Translations under genes and position numbers: made by a program
Notes under the pieces: model-generated
Databases searched by the model: none
Seen by the model: the letters and a program-made list of their open reading frames with translations, nothing else
Told to the model about the DNA's origin: nothing
In this document: positions 15,220-26,108 of the stretch, piece after piece
How positions within the stretch are numbered: the first letter of the stretch is position 1
Layout: the number at the start of each line of letters is the position of its first letter
DNA from: a bacterium
GTDB lineage: Bacteria > B130-G9
Length of the DNA stretch: 44,350 bases
NCBI GenBank assembly: GCA_021160245.1
Contig: JAGHCW010000066.1
Coordinates: 1 to 44,350, forward strand
Direction of reading: 5' to 3'

Positions 15220-18200
15220 ATGCGCCAGGCCTTCCGTGACAGAAAATGGATGTTAGTTGCTCTCATTTCAATGCTTTTGGCAAGCGGGGCGGTGACCGGA
15301 TTGCTCTATTCGGATTCCGCTTCCGTTCTTGATGAATTCTCACACAATGGCGAGGTCGCAGCACTTTCCGACTTTGAATCATCTGACAATTCGCCGATCT
15401 GGCAGCAGTTCGGCAACGACACGCGCCACGCTGCGCGTTCAGGATTAAGGGGCAGTCAGAGTTCGAGGTTGCGATGGAATTACGATGTATCAGGTTGGCC
15501 AGCGGAGCCTTCGGTTGCGATCTCGGAGGATGAGCATGTCTATCTCACAACATCACTCTATGGCTACGAAGGCTATCTCTATTGCCTTGATATGGATGGC
15601 CAGGATATCTGGTCCTATTTTATCAATTCCGACCTGAGATACCCGGCAATATCTGAAGACAGCGACCTGATTTACGTGGTCTCTGGTGACTTTCTTAATG
15701 CGATTGACCCTGACCGGACGTATCAATGGGGCCATTATATTGGGACCAACGGTAGTTTCACAGGGCCCACTGTAAGCGACGCTGGCCGCATCTATCTTGG
15801 CTATCAAGGCAAGCTGCAGGCATTCACATCATCTGGTCTCGCATGGTCCTATGATGTGCCGGGAACTTCTTACATCGACGATACACCGGTTGTCGATTCT
15901 GACGGCACGGCGTATTTCTCAGCCACTGATAGGAAGGTCTATGCGGTTCAGTCCGGAGGTACTCTGCAATGGACCTACAATGTCGCTTGGCCGGTGAGCT
16001 CGGTTCTTTCGATGTATGATGATGACAATATCTACTTCGGGACGGACAATTACAAAGGCACGGGGGAGAATGACTACGCTGAGCGCCTATTCGCACTCTC
16101 AGCTGGAGGAGCGCTCCTTTGGACGTTCGACGCGAATGATGGAATTGAGGCCTCGCCGGCGATTGCCGCGGACGGCTCAATCGTCATCGCAACAAAGGGC
16201 GGAAAAGTCTATTGCCTGCGTTCGGATGGGTCGCTTCGGTGGCTCTATGACCAGCCAGACACACCCATTCTAAGTTCTCCCGCAATTGATGTGGATGGCT
16301 CTATATACTTCGGTTGCGACAATGACATGTTCTACGCCCTGAACTCGTTTGGGATGTTGCTATGGACATACGATGTGGGGTATTCGATCAAGTCATCTCC
16401 GGCGATCGGTCCCCACGAAACCGTCATCTTCTCGTCGGACGGCGAGATAGTCCACTGTCTCGAATCCCTGCCTCGGCTTTCGGATGGCAAGGTCACTCCG
16501 AACGTCGGGGACGATGGCGATAGCTATACGTTCTCTGTCCACTATTATAGCCCAGCTCAGAGAGCCCCCTTCATGATAGTGGTTGATTCCAGCATCGGCA
16601 CCTACTCGATGACGCACGATCCGGACTCGGGCGATGACTATGATGGCATCTACATCAAGACAATAAGAAAGCCGAGGCAGGGATACCATAATTTCAAGTT
16701 CCAAACGCGAGACAAGGCGAAAGCTCAAACTGTCTATTTACCACCGAGTGGCACATTTCCCGGGCCCGTTGTGGACAACAACGGTGACTCTTATGAGAAT
16801 GATGACACCTGTGCGCAAGCCCAAGCGGGGCATCGATATATCTCGACTAACGGCCAACCGCAGTACAGAACGCTGCTCCCCGGGGACCACGACTGGGTGA
16901 TGTTCGAGGCGCAAGAGAATGTCTCGTATTTGGTGCGGACGGCGCTTGCTTCAACGGATTGCGACACAGTTTTACATATTTACGATCCGACGTGCTCGGA
17001 GGAGTTGGCCTTTGACGACGATTCGGGCTTTGGCCCGGCATCGCGCATTGAGTGGACCTGTCCGGAGGATGAGACCTATTTCATCTGGATACACCACCAT
17101 GATGAGTCGAGCGGCGCCGGCGAATACTATATCAATGTTGAGCCTGCAAGCTGGGTTTCCTTCAAGTGTGGCGGGTCCCGGCAATCTCGTTCGGCAGCGC
17201 TGGGGTGTCCCGGGGACAGTGTTGCCTGGTCGGTTGAGGGGGTCGGTTCAAGCCATGCGCCCGTCGTCGGGCTGGACGGATGCATCCATTCAGCGAACTC
17301 GGCCGGATGGCTTTACTCTCTCCAACCTGGCGGCTCAGTATCCTGGAGTTACAACGCCAATATGGCTCCGTACTCTGGGGCCGCTTTAAGTCGCTCTGGG
17401 GATGTCTTTGTGAAGTCCCAATATGGCTATGTCATCGCGCTGGATTCTGATGGGACACTCCGATGGACATTCGGTGTCGGCGACGACATCGGTGGATCCC
17501 CCATCGTAGGCATTGATGACACCGTCTATTGCTGTTCTGAGAACGGCTATTTATATGCTATTGACAGCGGCGGCTCGGGCAAATGGTCATTCGATTCTAC
17601 GCGCTCGATAGAATCGTCCCCAGCGCTTGGCGTTGACGGCCGCGTCTATATTGTCAACTCTTTCGGCTTCTTATTCAGCCTGGCAAGCGATGGCGGCTAC
17701 TTATGGTACAATGACCTCGAGGAGTCCGCATCAACAACGCCACTCATCAATTCGGCCGGAGAGGTTGTTGTTCTTGGGGACGGAGGAACGCTCTTCTGCT
17801 ACGGCCCGGATGGTTCCTGGCGATGGACCTATAACTGCTCAGGTGGTGACGTGACGGCGTCTCCGGCGCTTGGGCTCGATGACACAATTCTCGTTTCTAA
17901 GGGCGGTGGGATAGTGACGGCTGTTGCCTCTGACGGCTCCCTCCTCTGGACCTATTCAGGCGGCTTTGACCTGCATAGCACTCCGGCGGTTGACCGGGAT
18001 GGCTACATATACATAGGCGACTCAGGCTTGAAGTCGCTCACACCGGATGGTTCCGTGCGATGGACCTATGACACCGGCTCAGCAGCTAACTCGTCCCCTG
18101 CCATCGGCCCGGACGGGACGGTGTACATCGAGTCCAACTACCGCCTCTGGGCCTTCACAGAGGACGATATTCATCTCGAAAACGGCCTTGTTACGCCCGA

Positions 18201-21200
18201 GGCGGGCCGCTCCGATGAGACGTTTGCTTTCGAGGTTGACTACCACTCGAGCGCTCCACCGGTGCTAATACAGGTCGTAATCGATGGGACAGAACACGAT
18301 ATGTTCCTTTCCGACGACGACGCCAACGACGGCCATTACCGATTTGAGACCGACCAATTAGACCCGGGTGTCCGCGATTTCTATTTCTACGCCGAAAGTC
18401 CCACTGGGAGAAGTGGTCGAGAGCCCGACAGTGGCGCCCACGATGGCCCGGTCGTGGATGACACCGCGCCATCATCATATGTTCAATCCCCGGATTATTG
18501 TCTGGCGGGCGATATCGAGGTTTCGTTTGATTCCGACGATAACCTGAGTGGTGTTCAGCGCGTTTTGCTCTATTACTCCTTCGCCGGCGGTGGATGGACG
18601 CAATTCGCGGATGAGGCGGCAGCTGCGGGCACAGCTTGGCTCGCCCCGGCGGACGGGGACGGGACCTATGGAATCGCATCGCGCGCCCAGGACTTCGCTG
18701 GAAATTGGGAGCAATTCCCTCAGGCAGCCGGGGATACGACGGTTTTCGACTCAACAGCGCCGACATCGAGCTGCTCCTCCGACGCTTTTGCCCCGGATTC
18801 GCCGTTCCCCGTGGAGTTCACCGCCGATGATAATCTTGGCGGCATGGGGGTTGTTGAGCTCTGGTTCAGCAAGGACGCCGCGACATGGGCCTACTACGCC
18901 GAGATTCATGCCCAGACCGCTGGGACGTTCGACTTCACCCCGACTGGGGAGGGAGAATACCGATTCTACACAATCGCAACGGATGACGCCGGGAACCGCG
19001 AGGACCCACCCGGGCAGGCCGACAGCACAACGGTTTGCGACGCCACGAAGCCAACCTCGAGCTGCACATCCGTCGCTTACACATCCGCCTCGCCCTTCGC
19101 GGTGGATTTTATTGCGGATGATCCCATTAGCGGCGTCAACACAGTTGAGCTCTGGCTTCGTAAGGACGCCGGTACATGGACCTATTACAGCGAGTTCCAC
19201 TCCCAGACCGCTGGGACGTTTGACTTCACCCCGACTGGGGATGGTGAATACGAATTCTACACAATTGCGACAGATATCGTCGGCAATCGGGAGGACACAC
19301 CCGGGCAGGCGGATACCGCAACGGCCTATGAAACTGGGAAGCCCATATCGTCGTGCGAGACAACACAATACACCAAGTCCTCGCCCATAGCGGTTGATTT
19401 CAGCGCAGAGGACACTGGATTCAACTCGTCAGATGGGGATTCCGGAATCGAAAAGGTGGAGCTCTACTACCGCTTTGGGACCGACGCGGCCTTCAATCTA
19501 TTTGGCGACAAGACGGTCGCAAACGGCACATTCCAGTTCGACCTAGTGGCAGACCCGGGCAGGTATTACTTCTACACGATAGCTTATGACACGGCGGGCA
19601 ATGTCGAGGACCCACCAACTAGCCCGGACTGCGATGCGCATTATGATAACGTTCTGCCGACCTCGCTGTGTGACTCCGACCTGTATGTGGCCGGAGGGGA
19701 TATTGATGTCCGCTTCAATGCGGAAGACACGCATTCCGGGCTCGCGAGCGTTGATCTCCTGTGGCGCACTGACCAATCTGGCTGGACCGTATTTGACACC
19801 GTGAGCGGTCTGAATACCGGCTCGGCTCCATTTACTCCCTCCGGGCAGAATAAGTACTATTTTGCGACTCAGGCGAAGGACCGTGCCGAAAATATCGAGG
19901 ACTGGGACCAATCAGCGAAATCCTGGACACTCTATGATACAGAGCGCCCCGTCTCCGTGTGTTCCTCCCCCACATATTGCACTCCCGCAACTATTAGCGT
20001 GGAATACACCGCCTCGGACACCCTGAGCGGGGTGGCAAACGTTGAACTATGGTTCAAGCGTGACGCCGGGCAGTGGACATACTCGGGCCTCCGCTCCACA
20101 GATAGCACCATTGGCACGTTTGACTTTCGGGTCCCAGATGGGCATGGGACGTCGGGATTCCTCGCCGCAACGGACGGCCAGTACGAATTTTACACGATTG
20201 CAATAGACCGAGCGGGGCTGGTTGAGGACCCACCCGAGTCATCTGACTGCAGCACGGTCTCGGACGCGGGAAGACCCACTTCATTCTGCACCTCGGTGAC
20301 CTTCACAAACTCCTCCGCCATAAGCGTCAGGTTCCTGGCGACGGACTCGACATCGGGTATAGAATCCGTTGACCTCTATTATTTTGCCCCGGGTGCATCA
20401 GCCGCCTTTTGGGGATCAAGCAATTCAGGCACGGCTGGGGTCTTCAATTTCATCGCCACCGCCGAGGGCGAGTATTCGTTCTATACGATCGCCCACGATC
20501 AGGCGGGTAATACCGAGCAATACAGCGGGACGGCAGATAGCACAACCGTTTACGATTCGGCGGCTCCTGCCTCGCAGTGTTTTTCACCAACCCACGACTC
20601 GGGCGTAGTCATTGATGTGACGTTTGAGGCGCAGGATACTGCAAGTGGCGTCGCAGAGGTCGTGTTGTGGTTTAGATTCGACGGCGGCGTGTGGTCTGAT
20701 AGCGGCTACAGTGAGGCGAATAGCACCGCCGGGACCATCGCCTTTGCGCCGGGGAGCGGAGATGGCGAGTATGAGTTCTATACGATTGCGACCGACAGGT
20801 CCGGAAATGTGGAGCAGGCGCCTGCCCAGTCGGATACCGGCACACACTATGACATCACTGGTCCAACGTCGATTGCGCAATGCCCCGAGTTCGCTAATGG
20901 GTCACCAATTGACGTGAGATTTGAGGCTTCCGATGCCTCGTCAGGCATCGAGCGCGTTGAGCTCTGGGCTACAGGCGCGGCCGCAGCCTGGACGCACATC
21001 GATACCGAGTATGGGCTAACCCAAGGAACGTTCATTGTCCCCCTAGCGACAGAGGGCGCCCATGGTTTCGCGACGGTTGCTTATGACATCGCCGGAAACG
21101 GGGAGAGTTTGCCAGGACAGGCCGATTGCAGCTGCCTCTTCGACATCAGCGACCCGACATCGACGTGTGAGTCCCCTCAATATGCCGGCGCGCTACCGTT

Positions 21201-24200
21201 TGACGTCAACTATAGTGCAGCGGACGGCGCCTCTGGCGTCGGGGAGGTTGCCCTCTTCTACAGATCGGATGTTGATGACACTTGGCGACTTCACTCTGAG
21301 AGCACGGAGGGCACGGTCGGGGTATTCAGTTTCAATCTGCCGGCGCCTCCCGAAGAGAGACATATACGTTTTTCGTTTTACACTCTTGCGACCGACATAG
21401 CTGGCAATGTCGAGGCGCGACCAGCTGCGCCAGATTCGGAGACAATTCACGATCGCGCGGCGCCCACGACGTCGTGTATTTCCCCTACATACGCAAGCTT
21501 AGGAACGATACGGGTCTCGTTTGAGATAGAGGAGGGGATGGCCGGCCTGGAGTCTGCATCGCTATTTTACCGCACATCTAGCACGACTTGGAATCAGTTT
21601 GGCGGCACGACCACTGCCACTGTGGGATTCGTTGATTTCGCGCCCCTAGATGGGGAGGCGACCTATGAGTTCCGCGTCCAGGCCAGAGACCGATGTGGCA
21701 ACGTATCGTCCCCGTCCGACCCACGCAGTTCCACTGTTTACGACACGACATCGCCAACCTCGAACTGCTGGTCCGGTAGCTTCATAACCGAGCCTACTCT
21801 GGGACTGCAATGTTCCGCCTCGGATAGCCTGTCCGGTGTAGATAAGGTCAGATTCTTCTACAGGTATGAAAACGAGCCGTGGAGATCGACCGGCCTTGAG
21901 TCGCAGGGCGCGTCTGGGATTGTCCAGTTCGAGCCGGTGGATGGCGACGGCACGTACCGTTTCTTCTCCGTTGCGATGGACCGGGCCGGCAACAGGGAGA
22001 GCGTTCCACCCCAAGCGGATTGGACGCTTATCGTCGATCGGAGTTTCCCGAATCTATCCGATGGCACGGTGACGCCGGCTGGTGGTCCGCCGGGCTCCGA
22101 CTATACATTCAGCGTTCTCTATAGCGACGCTGATGGCCTTCCACCGTCGGAGAGCACCGTGGTTATTGACGGTAAGCAATGGTCTGCAGCGCTTACGGAT
22201 GGCCCGCCTGCCTCGGGGACTTACAGCTATACAAAGACTCTCGGATCGGGTATCCACAGCTATCATTTTCATTTCGTCGATGCCTTTGGACTTGTTGCCC
22301 GGTTTCCGGAAGTGGGGAGCGCTACAGGACCATCCGTAAACACAATACCGGAGCTCAGGGACGGAGGCGTAACTCCCGAGGTGGGGGACACGATTAGCGA
22401 TTATGAGTTCTGGACGGCGTATTATGATGAAGATGGCGACGTCCCCACTACCATGAACTTGATACTGGACGGGACGGTTCACGCCATGACCCCATCGCGC
22501 CGCACCCCATTGGACAACATATACATCTATACGACGAAGCTCGCTCGGGGTCCTCATAGTTACTTCTTCCGCTGTGATGACGGGCGAGGCGGCCTTGTCA
22601 GATTGCCGGCGGCGGGTCAATTCGACGGGCCTGTGGTGATGCAGGCGGATAGCGCTTCGCCATATTGCACGGACTTGGACCCCGGCGCGGGTGAGACGGG
22701 CGTTGATGGAAGCACGAGCGTCTTCCTAAAAATCCTCGATGACACATCCTCCATAGAGCAGAGCTCGATTGTCCTGAGCGTGAATGGGGTCGCGGTTGCC
22801 CCGATTATCAACCAGATTCTGAGAGGCTATTCGCTTTCCTATACCCCACAGCTCCCATTCCCGTCTGGAATGGAGGTGACGATTGGCGTCGAGGCGTGCG
22901 ATGATTCCGTCAGGCACAATTGTCTGGATGACTTTGGGTACACCTTCCTGGTTGGGGACAATCTTCCACCAGAGATTATTGGGCGACCTAATGTCGTCGC
23001 TTGTGATGACGCTTCCGCAATAATCCAGTGGTTTACGGATGAGGACTCCGATAGTCTCGTGGAGTACAAGGTGGAGGGGGGCGCCGCTGCCTCGACCGCC
23101 TCGTCAGTTATGTGCACGCGCCATCTGATGCAGCTTGTGGGTCTTGAACATGGCACGGCTTACTATTACCGAGTCTGCTCTACTGACCAGGCGGGGAACG
23201 GGCCGACTTGTAGCGCCTGGAAGAACTTCATAACTTCCGCCGCGCCGGATACATACGCTCCGAATGTAGTAATCGGGCCCGCCGCTCAGGCGATGACATC
23301 CGATCGGGTCACCATTATTTGGGTGACGGATGAACCCACCCGAGGGCGCGTGGAATTCACAACGGGCCTCAGGGCCTCAGAGGGTGCTGTTAACGATGGT
23401 TTCAGCCGCCGGCATCTGGTGAATCTTGGCGACCTTCCGCCAGACACTGAATACGACTGCAAAGTGGTCAGTGCAGATATGGCGGGGAACGTAACGCGCT
23501 CCCCAACCTTCCAATTCAGGACTACGCTTATGGCTGATACGCTTGCGCCAGTTGTTCTGGAGGGCCCGGCGGTCGTATATTTGACGAACGACAAGGCGCT
23601 GATCAGATGGATGGCGAACGAATTGAGCGTTGGCGCTGTCCAGTTCGGCAAGACTCCGACTTATGGGAATGTCAACGGCAGCCTCGTCGCTTCTATGCTT
23701 CACGGGGTATTTCTAACTGGATTGCAGCCTGGGACCGAGTATCACTACCGCGTTCTCACAAGAGACGTGCTGGGAAATGGCCCAAGTATCACCAAGGACT
23801 ATTCCTTCACGACTCTCCTGCAGCCGGATGATAGAGGTCTTTTCTGTATCTCCGGCCCAACATCCAGCTATCTGACGAATGTTTCCGCAAAGATAATTTG
23901 GACGACTGATCAGGTTGGGGATACAGAGGTGGTTTACTGGGAGGCAGGACTGAAACTTCCTGGCGTCGAGACGTGGCGTAACGCAGTTTACACTCGAGTT
24001 CATCAGGCGTTTCTTGGTAATCTAAAACCGAATACCACATATAACTACATGATCTCCTCGGCTGACCCGTCAGGTTATCTAATGGCCCCCTCTGGGGTGC
24101 ATAGTTTCAAGACCCTTGTATCCCCCGACACTGCTCCCCCAGGATTACTCGACGTTCAATGCTCATACAATGCTGGCGGCAAGGTCCGTATTGATTGGGC

Positions 24201-26091
24201 AACTTCGGAGCCGGCCGACAGCAGAATCGATTACTGGCGGACCGATGGAAAGCAGACTGGTAAGGGTAGTTGGGCCGGTTCGGAGAACAAATCCGAGCAT
24301 TCGGGTTGGCTTGATGATCTTGCGCTGGGCGCAGATTATGGCTATAGGATAGGCTCTGCGGACGCATCAGGCAATCTTTCTTGGTCTGAAGTCGGTGGTT
24401 TCTCTGCCAGTGGTCAGAGCGATGCTTTGCCGCCATCTTTCACGTCGGGGCCGGACGTGGAAACCACACGGGCGCCAGGGTGGGTCGCCATAGTCTGGAC
24501 AACTAGTGAAATAGCTGATACACTCCTTACTTTTCGGATGCAATCTCCACTGGCGGCCGAGGAGCGCCGCTGGGAGGACCCAGAGCATTCGATCGCACAT
24601 AGGGTCGAACTTGTGGACCTTAAGCCCGGGACTTACCAGTTCACCGCCACCTCCACTGACCCAGCTGGGAATGTGAGTGGATCGAACGGGGGAACCTTCA
24701 CCATCCCCGGTTCTGAAACGGCGCCCAGACTCTCGAGCTCCTACGTCTCGCCAACCCTCGGCGCCTCAACGACGGATTTTGAGTATGGCGTCTATTACTC
24801 CCATGGAACCGGATATGCGCCTCTCCGGTCAAACGTCTTAATTGATGGCGAGGCGCACCAGCTATCTCTCTCATCTGGACTCGGTAACAATGGCTCCTAT
24901 ACACTATCCACGCGCCTATCCGAGGGGACTCACAGCTATGTGTTTGAGTTCGAGAGTTCTTCAGGTCAGACTGTCAGAAGTCCTGAAACAGGGAGCAATG
25001 ATGGTCCGCTGGTTACGGCCGTTCCGAAGTTTGCGCTGGCCATCAGAACCGACAACGACAGCTATGATCTCGGGGATACCCACACGGTTTTTGTGGATGC
25101 GTCGAACGCCGGTGATCCATACGACGTTGACTTCTATGCGTGGGTGCAGACGCCCGATGGCTCCTTGCTTTACTGGCCGGGCTTTTCTGAGAATGCTGAG
25201 CCTCTGTCATTCCTACCCTTCCCGGGTGGGTCGGCCTTTATTGATTATGAGATACTAACCTACCCCATACCTGCCGGACTCCCTTCGGGCGAATACAGTT
25301 GGTTTGCGGCGATTAGTGAGCACGGAACACTCGATCCCATGTGCGGTATTGCATCGGCCCAATTTACGCTTGGGGAGTCGCCTCCTCAATTCTCGATAGA
25401 ACTCAATGACAGGCTATTTGCTCCTCACGACGAGATGCTGCTGCAGGCGTCGCTTTCGAACCCGGGGGGCGCGATTGATGTTGATGTTTATGTTAAAGCT
25501 GTTTTGCCGGACGGGGGCTCTTTATATTTGCCGGGACTATCAGCAGAGGCGACGCCGATGCCTATTTCTCTCTCAGCGGATTTCGAGCTCTCCAACTACG
25601 AGCTATTACGGTTGGAGGTGCCTGAGGGCTTGCCGGCTGGCAATTACAGATGGGTTGGATACCTCTGCGTTCACGGAACGACCGAGCGACTCGGGAAGGA
25701 GAGTGAGTCGCCTTTTGAGCTCTTCAACGTAACGATTGCCATTGCTACAGATAAAACCGAATACGTCGGACAGGATGTCGTTAGGGCTCTTGTGGATATA
25801 CACAATTACGGTCTAGATATAGACATTGACCTTTACCTGGCGGCTCTTCTTCCTGACGGTTCGTTAATATATCTTCCGGACTTGACTTCTACTATGGCGC
25901 CGTTCTATGAGTTCAGACCGTTGTCTCAAGGGGCTGTGTTGGAGGGGGTTACCGTCTTTGAGAGCGCTTTCCCGCCTGGGTCTGGTGCGGGGGAGTATTG
26001 CTTCTTTGTAGCATTAGTTGACCCGAGCACTGGTGATATGTCTGGGAAGCACAGCGCCGCTGCATTCAGCTATTCTAACAGCTCCAATTAG
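15220..26091 (+). CDS. Giant secreted multidomain protein (PQQ propellers, Ig-like and FN3-like arrays)
   Basis: A 3,623-residue exported protein. The ATG at 15220 has AGAGG 8 nt upstream and gives a signal peptide (basic RDRK, then a hydrophobic stretch to about residue 28). Approximate order: PQQ-like beta-propeller 1 (60-415; repeats like SSPAIDVDGSIYFG); a domain around TPNVGDDGDSYTFSVHYY (417-525); pre-peptidase C-terminal domain (525-645); propeller 2 (645-985); another TPE-type domain; twelve Ig-like repeats of about 95 residues (1085-2280); two more TPE-type domains; a bacterial Ig (Big_5-like) domain (2475-2585); six FN3/purple-acid-phosphatase-N-like repeats (2585-3170); one TPE-type domain; three related C-terminal beta domains of about 115 residues. 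No sortase, autotransporter or type IX signal is obvious. The likely role is adhesion or an extracellular matrix; no catalytic site was recognised. Confidence 0.9.
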   Translation: MRQAFRDRKWMLVALISMLLASGAVTGLLYSDSASVLDEFSHNGEVAALSDFESSDNSPIWQQFGNDTRHAARSGLRGSQSSRLRWNYDVSGWPAEPSVAISEDEHVYLTTSLYGYEGYLYCLDMDGQDIWSYFINSDLRYPAISEDSDLIYVVSGDFLNAIDPDRTYQWGHYIGTNGSFTGPTVSDAGRIYLGYQGKLQAFTSSGLAWSYDVPGTSYIDDTPVVDSDGTAYFSATDRKVYAVQSGGTLQWTYNVAWPVSSVLSMYDDDNIYFGTDNYKGTGENDYAERLFALSAGGALLWTFDANDGIEASPAIAADGSIVIATKGGKVYCLRSDGSLRWLYDQPDTPILSSPAIDVDGSIYFGCDNDMFYALNSFGMLLWTYDVGYSIKSSPAIGPHETVIFSSDGEIVHCLESLPRLSDGKVTPNVGDDGDSYTFSVHYYSPAQRAPFMIVVDSSIGTYSMTHDPDSGDDYDGIYIKTIRKPRQGYHNFKFQTRDKAKAQTVYLPPSGTFPGPVVDNNGDSYENDDTCAQAQAGHRYISTNGQPQYRTLLPGDHDWVMFEAQENVSYLVRTALASTDCDTVLHIYDPTCSEELAFDDDSGFGPASRIEWTCPEDETYFIWIHHHDESSGAGEYYINVEPASWVSFKCGGSRQSRSAALGCPGDSVAWSVEGVGSSHAPVVGLDGCIHSANSAGWLYSLQPGGSVSWSYNANMAPYSGAALSRSGDVFVKSQYGYVIALDSDGTLRWTFGVGDDIGGSPIVGIDDTVYCCSENGYLYAIDSGGSGKWSFDSTRSIESSPALGVDGRVYIVNSFGFLFSLASDGGYLWYNDLEESASTTPLINSAGEVVVLGDGGTLFCYGPDGSWRWTYNCSGGDVTASPALGLDDTILVSKGGGIVTAVASDGSLLWTYSGGFDLHSTPAVDRDGYIYIGDSGLKSLTPDGSVRWTYDTGSAANSSPAIGPDGTVYIESNYRLWAFTEDDIHLENGLVTPEAGRSDETFAFEVDYHSSAPPVLIQVVIDGTEHDMFLSDDDANDGHYRFETDQLDPGVRDFYFYAESPTGRSGREPDSGAHDGPVVDDTAPSSYVQSPDYCLAGDIEVSFDSDDNLSGVQRVLLYYSFAGGGWTQFADEAAAAGTAWLAPADGDGTYGIASRAQDFAGNWEQFPQAAGDTTVFDSTAPTSSCSSDAFAPDSPFPVEFTADDNLGGMGVVELWFSKDAATWAYYAEIHAQTAGTFDFTPTGEGEYRFYTIATDDAGNREDPPGQADSTTVCDATKPTSSCTSVAYTSASPFAVDFIADDPISGVNTVELWLRKDAGTWTYYSEFHSQTAGTFDFTPTGDGEYEFYTIATDIVGNREDTPGQADTATAYETGKPISSCETTQYTKSSPIAVDFSAEDTGFNSSDGDSGIEKVELYYRFGTDAAFNLFGDKTVANGTFQFDLVADPGRYYFYTIAYDTAGNVEDPPTSPDCDAHYDNVLPTSLCDSDLYVAGGDIDVRFNAEDTHSGLASVDLLWRTDQSGWTVFDTVSGLNTGSAPFTPSGQNKYYFATQAKDRAENIEDWDQSAKSWTLYDTERPVSVCSSPTYCTPATISVEYTASDTLSGVANVELWFKRDAGQWTYSGLRSTDSTIGTFDFRVPDGHGTSGFLAATDGQYEFYTIAIDRAGLVEDPPESSDCSTVSDAGRPTSFCTSVTFTNSSAISVRFLATDSTSGIESVDLYYFAPGASAAFWGSSNSGTAGVFNFIATAEGEYSFYTIAHDQAGNTEQYSGTADSTTVYDSAAPASQCFSPTHDSGVVIDVTFEAQDTASGVAEVVLWFRFDGGVWSDSGYSEANSTAGTIAFAPGSGDGEYEFYTIATDRSGNVEQAPAQSDTGTHYDITGPTSIAQCPEFANGSPIDVRFEASDASSGIERVELWATGAAAAWTHIDTEYGLTQGTFIVPLATEGAHGFATVAYDIAGNGESLPGQADCSCLFDISDPTSTCESPQYAGALPFDVNYSAADGASGVGEVALFYRSDVDDTWRLHSESTEGTVGVFSFNLPAPPEERHIRFSFYTLATDIAGNVEARPAAPDSETIHDRAAPTTSCISPTYASLGTIRVSFEIEEGMAGLESASLFYRTSSTTWNQFGGTTTATVGFVDFAPLDGEATYEFRVQARDRCGNVSSPSDPRSSTVYDTTSPTSNCWSGSFITEPTLGLQCSASDSLSGVDKVRFFYRYENEPWRSTGLESQGASGIVQFEPVDGDGTYRFFSVAMDRAGNRESVPPQADWTLIVDRSFPNLSDGTVTPAGGPPGSDYTFSVLYSDADGLPPSESTVVIDGKQWSAALTDGPPASGTYSYTKTLGSGIHSYHFHFVDAFGLVARFPEVGSATGPSVNTIPELRDGGVTPEVGDTISDYEFWTAYYDEDGDVPTTMNLILDGTVHAMTPSRRTPLDNIYIYTTKLARGPHSYFFRCDDGRGGLVRLPAAGQFDGPVVMQADSASPYCTDLDPGAGETGVDGSTSVFLKILDDTSSIEQSSIVLSVNGVAVAPIINQILRGYSLSYTPQLPFPSGMEVTIGVEACDDSVRHNCLDDFGYTFLVGDNLPPEIIGRPNVVACDDASAIIQWFTDEDSDSLVEYKVEGGAAASTASSVMCTRHLMQLVGLEHGTAYYYRVCSTDQAGNGPTCSAWKNFITSAAPDTYAPNVVIGPAAQAMTSDRVTIIWVTDEPTRGRVEFTTGLRASEGAVNDGFSRRHLVNLGDLPPDTEYDCKVVSADMAGNVTRSPTFQFRTTLMADTLAPVVLEGPAVVYLTNDKALIRWMANELSVGAVQFGKTPTYGNVNGSLVASMLHGVFLTGLQPGTEYHYRVLTRDVLGNGPSITKDYSFTTLLQPDDRGLFCISGPTSSYLTNVSAKIIWTTDQVGDTEVVYWEAGLKLPGVETWRNAVYTRVHQAFLGNLKPNTTYNYMISSADPSGYLMAPSGVHSFKTLVSPDTAPPGLLDVQCSYNAGGKVRIDWATSEPADSRIDYWRTDGKQTGKGSWAGSENKSEHSGWLDDLALGADYGYRIGSADASGNLSWSEVGGFSASGQSDALPPSFTSGPDVETTRAPGWVAIVWTTSEIADTLLTFRMQSPLAAEERRWEDPEHSIAHRVELVDLKPGTYQFTATSTDPAGNVSGSNGGTFTIPGSETAPRLSSSYVSPTLGASTTDFEYGVYYSHGTGYAPLRSNVLIDGEAHQLSLSSGLGNNGSYTLSTRLSEGTHSYVFEFESSSGQTVRSPETGSNDGPLVTAVPKFALAIRTDNDSYDLGDTHTVFVDASNAGDPYDVDFYAWVQTPDGSLLYWPGFSENAEPLSFLPFPGGSAFIDYEILTYPIPAGLPSGEYSWFAAISEHGTLDPMCGIASAQFTLGESPPQFSIELNDRLFAPHDEMLLQASLSNPGGAIDVDVYVKAVLPDGGSLYLPGLSAEATPMPISLSADFELSNYELLRLEVPEGLPAGNYRWVGYLCVHGTTERLGKESESPFELFNVTIAIATDKTEYVGQDVVRALVDIHNYGLDIDIDLYLAALLPDGSLIYLPDLTSTMAPFYEFRPLSQGAVLEGVTVFESAFPPGSGAGEYCFFVALVDPSTGDMSGKHSAAAFSYSNSSN
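18460..22045 (+). repeat. Coding array of twelve Ig-like repeats
   Basis: Twelve tandem units of about 93-108 codons inside the giant gene. Each starts near a P-T-S-x-C motif, has a DxxSGV-x-x-V-x-L core, an aromatic-rich middle, and ends with FYTIATD-x-AGN-x-E and a D-A/T-Y-D linker. Unit boundaries can be drawn at the P-T-S step. Divergence between most units is high, so the array is old, except units two and three. Confidence 0.85.
18911..19241 (+). repeat. Near-identical DNA block repeated at 291 bp
   Basis: The 40 bases at 18911-18950 recur at 19202-19241 with a single mismatch, a spacing of exactly 97 codons. Similarity is also raised in the flanks. This marks a recent duplication or gene conversion of one Ig-like unit. 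Confidence 0.8.
22965..24720 (+). repeat. Coding array of six FN3-like repeats
   Basis: Six units of about 95-105 codons of the giant gene, each with a W-x-T/A-D/S/N-E core (for example IIWVTDEPTRGRVEF and IRWMANELSVGAVQFG), an L-x-P-G/N-T-x-Y-x-Y step and a D-x-x-GN ending. This is the pattern of fibronectin type III or purple-acid-phosphatase N-terminal domains. Confidence 0.75.
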
Positions 26092-26108
26092 CGGGAGGTA
26101 GATAGACG

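Noticed and set aside
18548-19390. Long open frame (280 codons) on the plus strand inside the giant gene, in another frame
   Set aside because: Composition is Arg/Pro/Thr-rich with no domain, and it only mirrors the codon bias of the Ig-repeat coding frame.
18460-22045. Regular repeats that might suggest a CRISPR array
   Set aside because: Units are about 290 bp, continuous in one reading frame, and have no short constant repeat with unique spacers.
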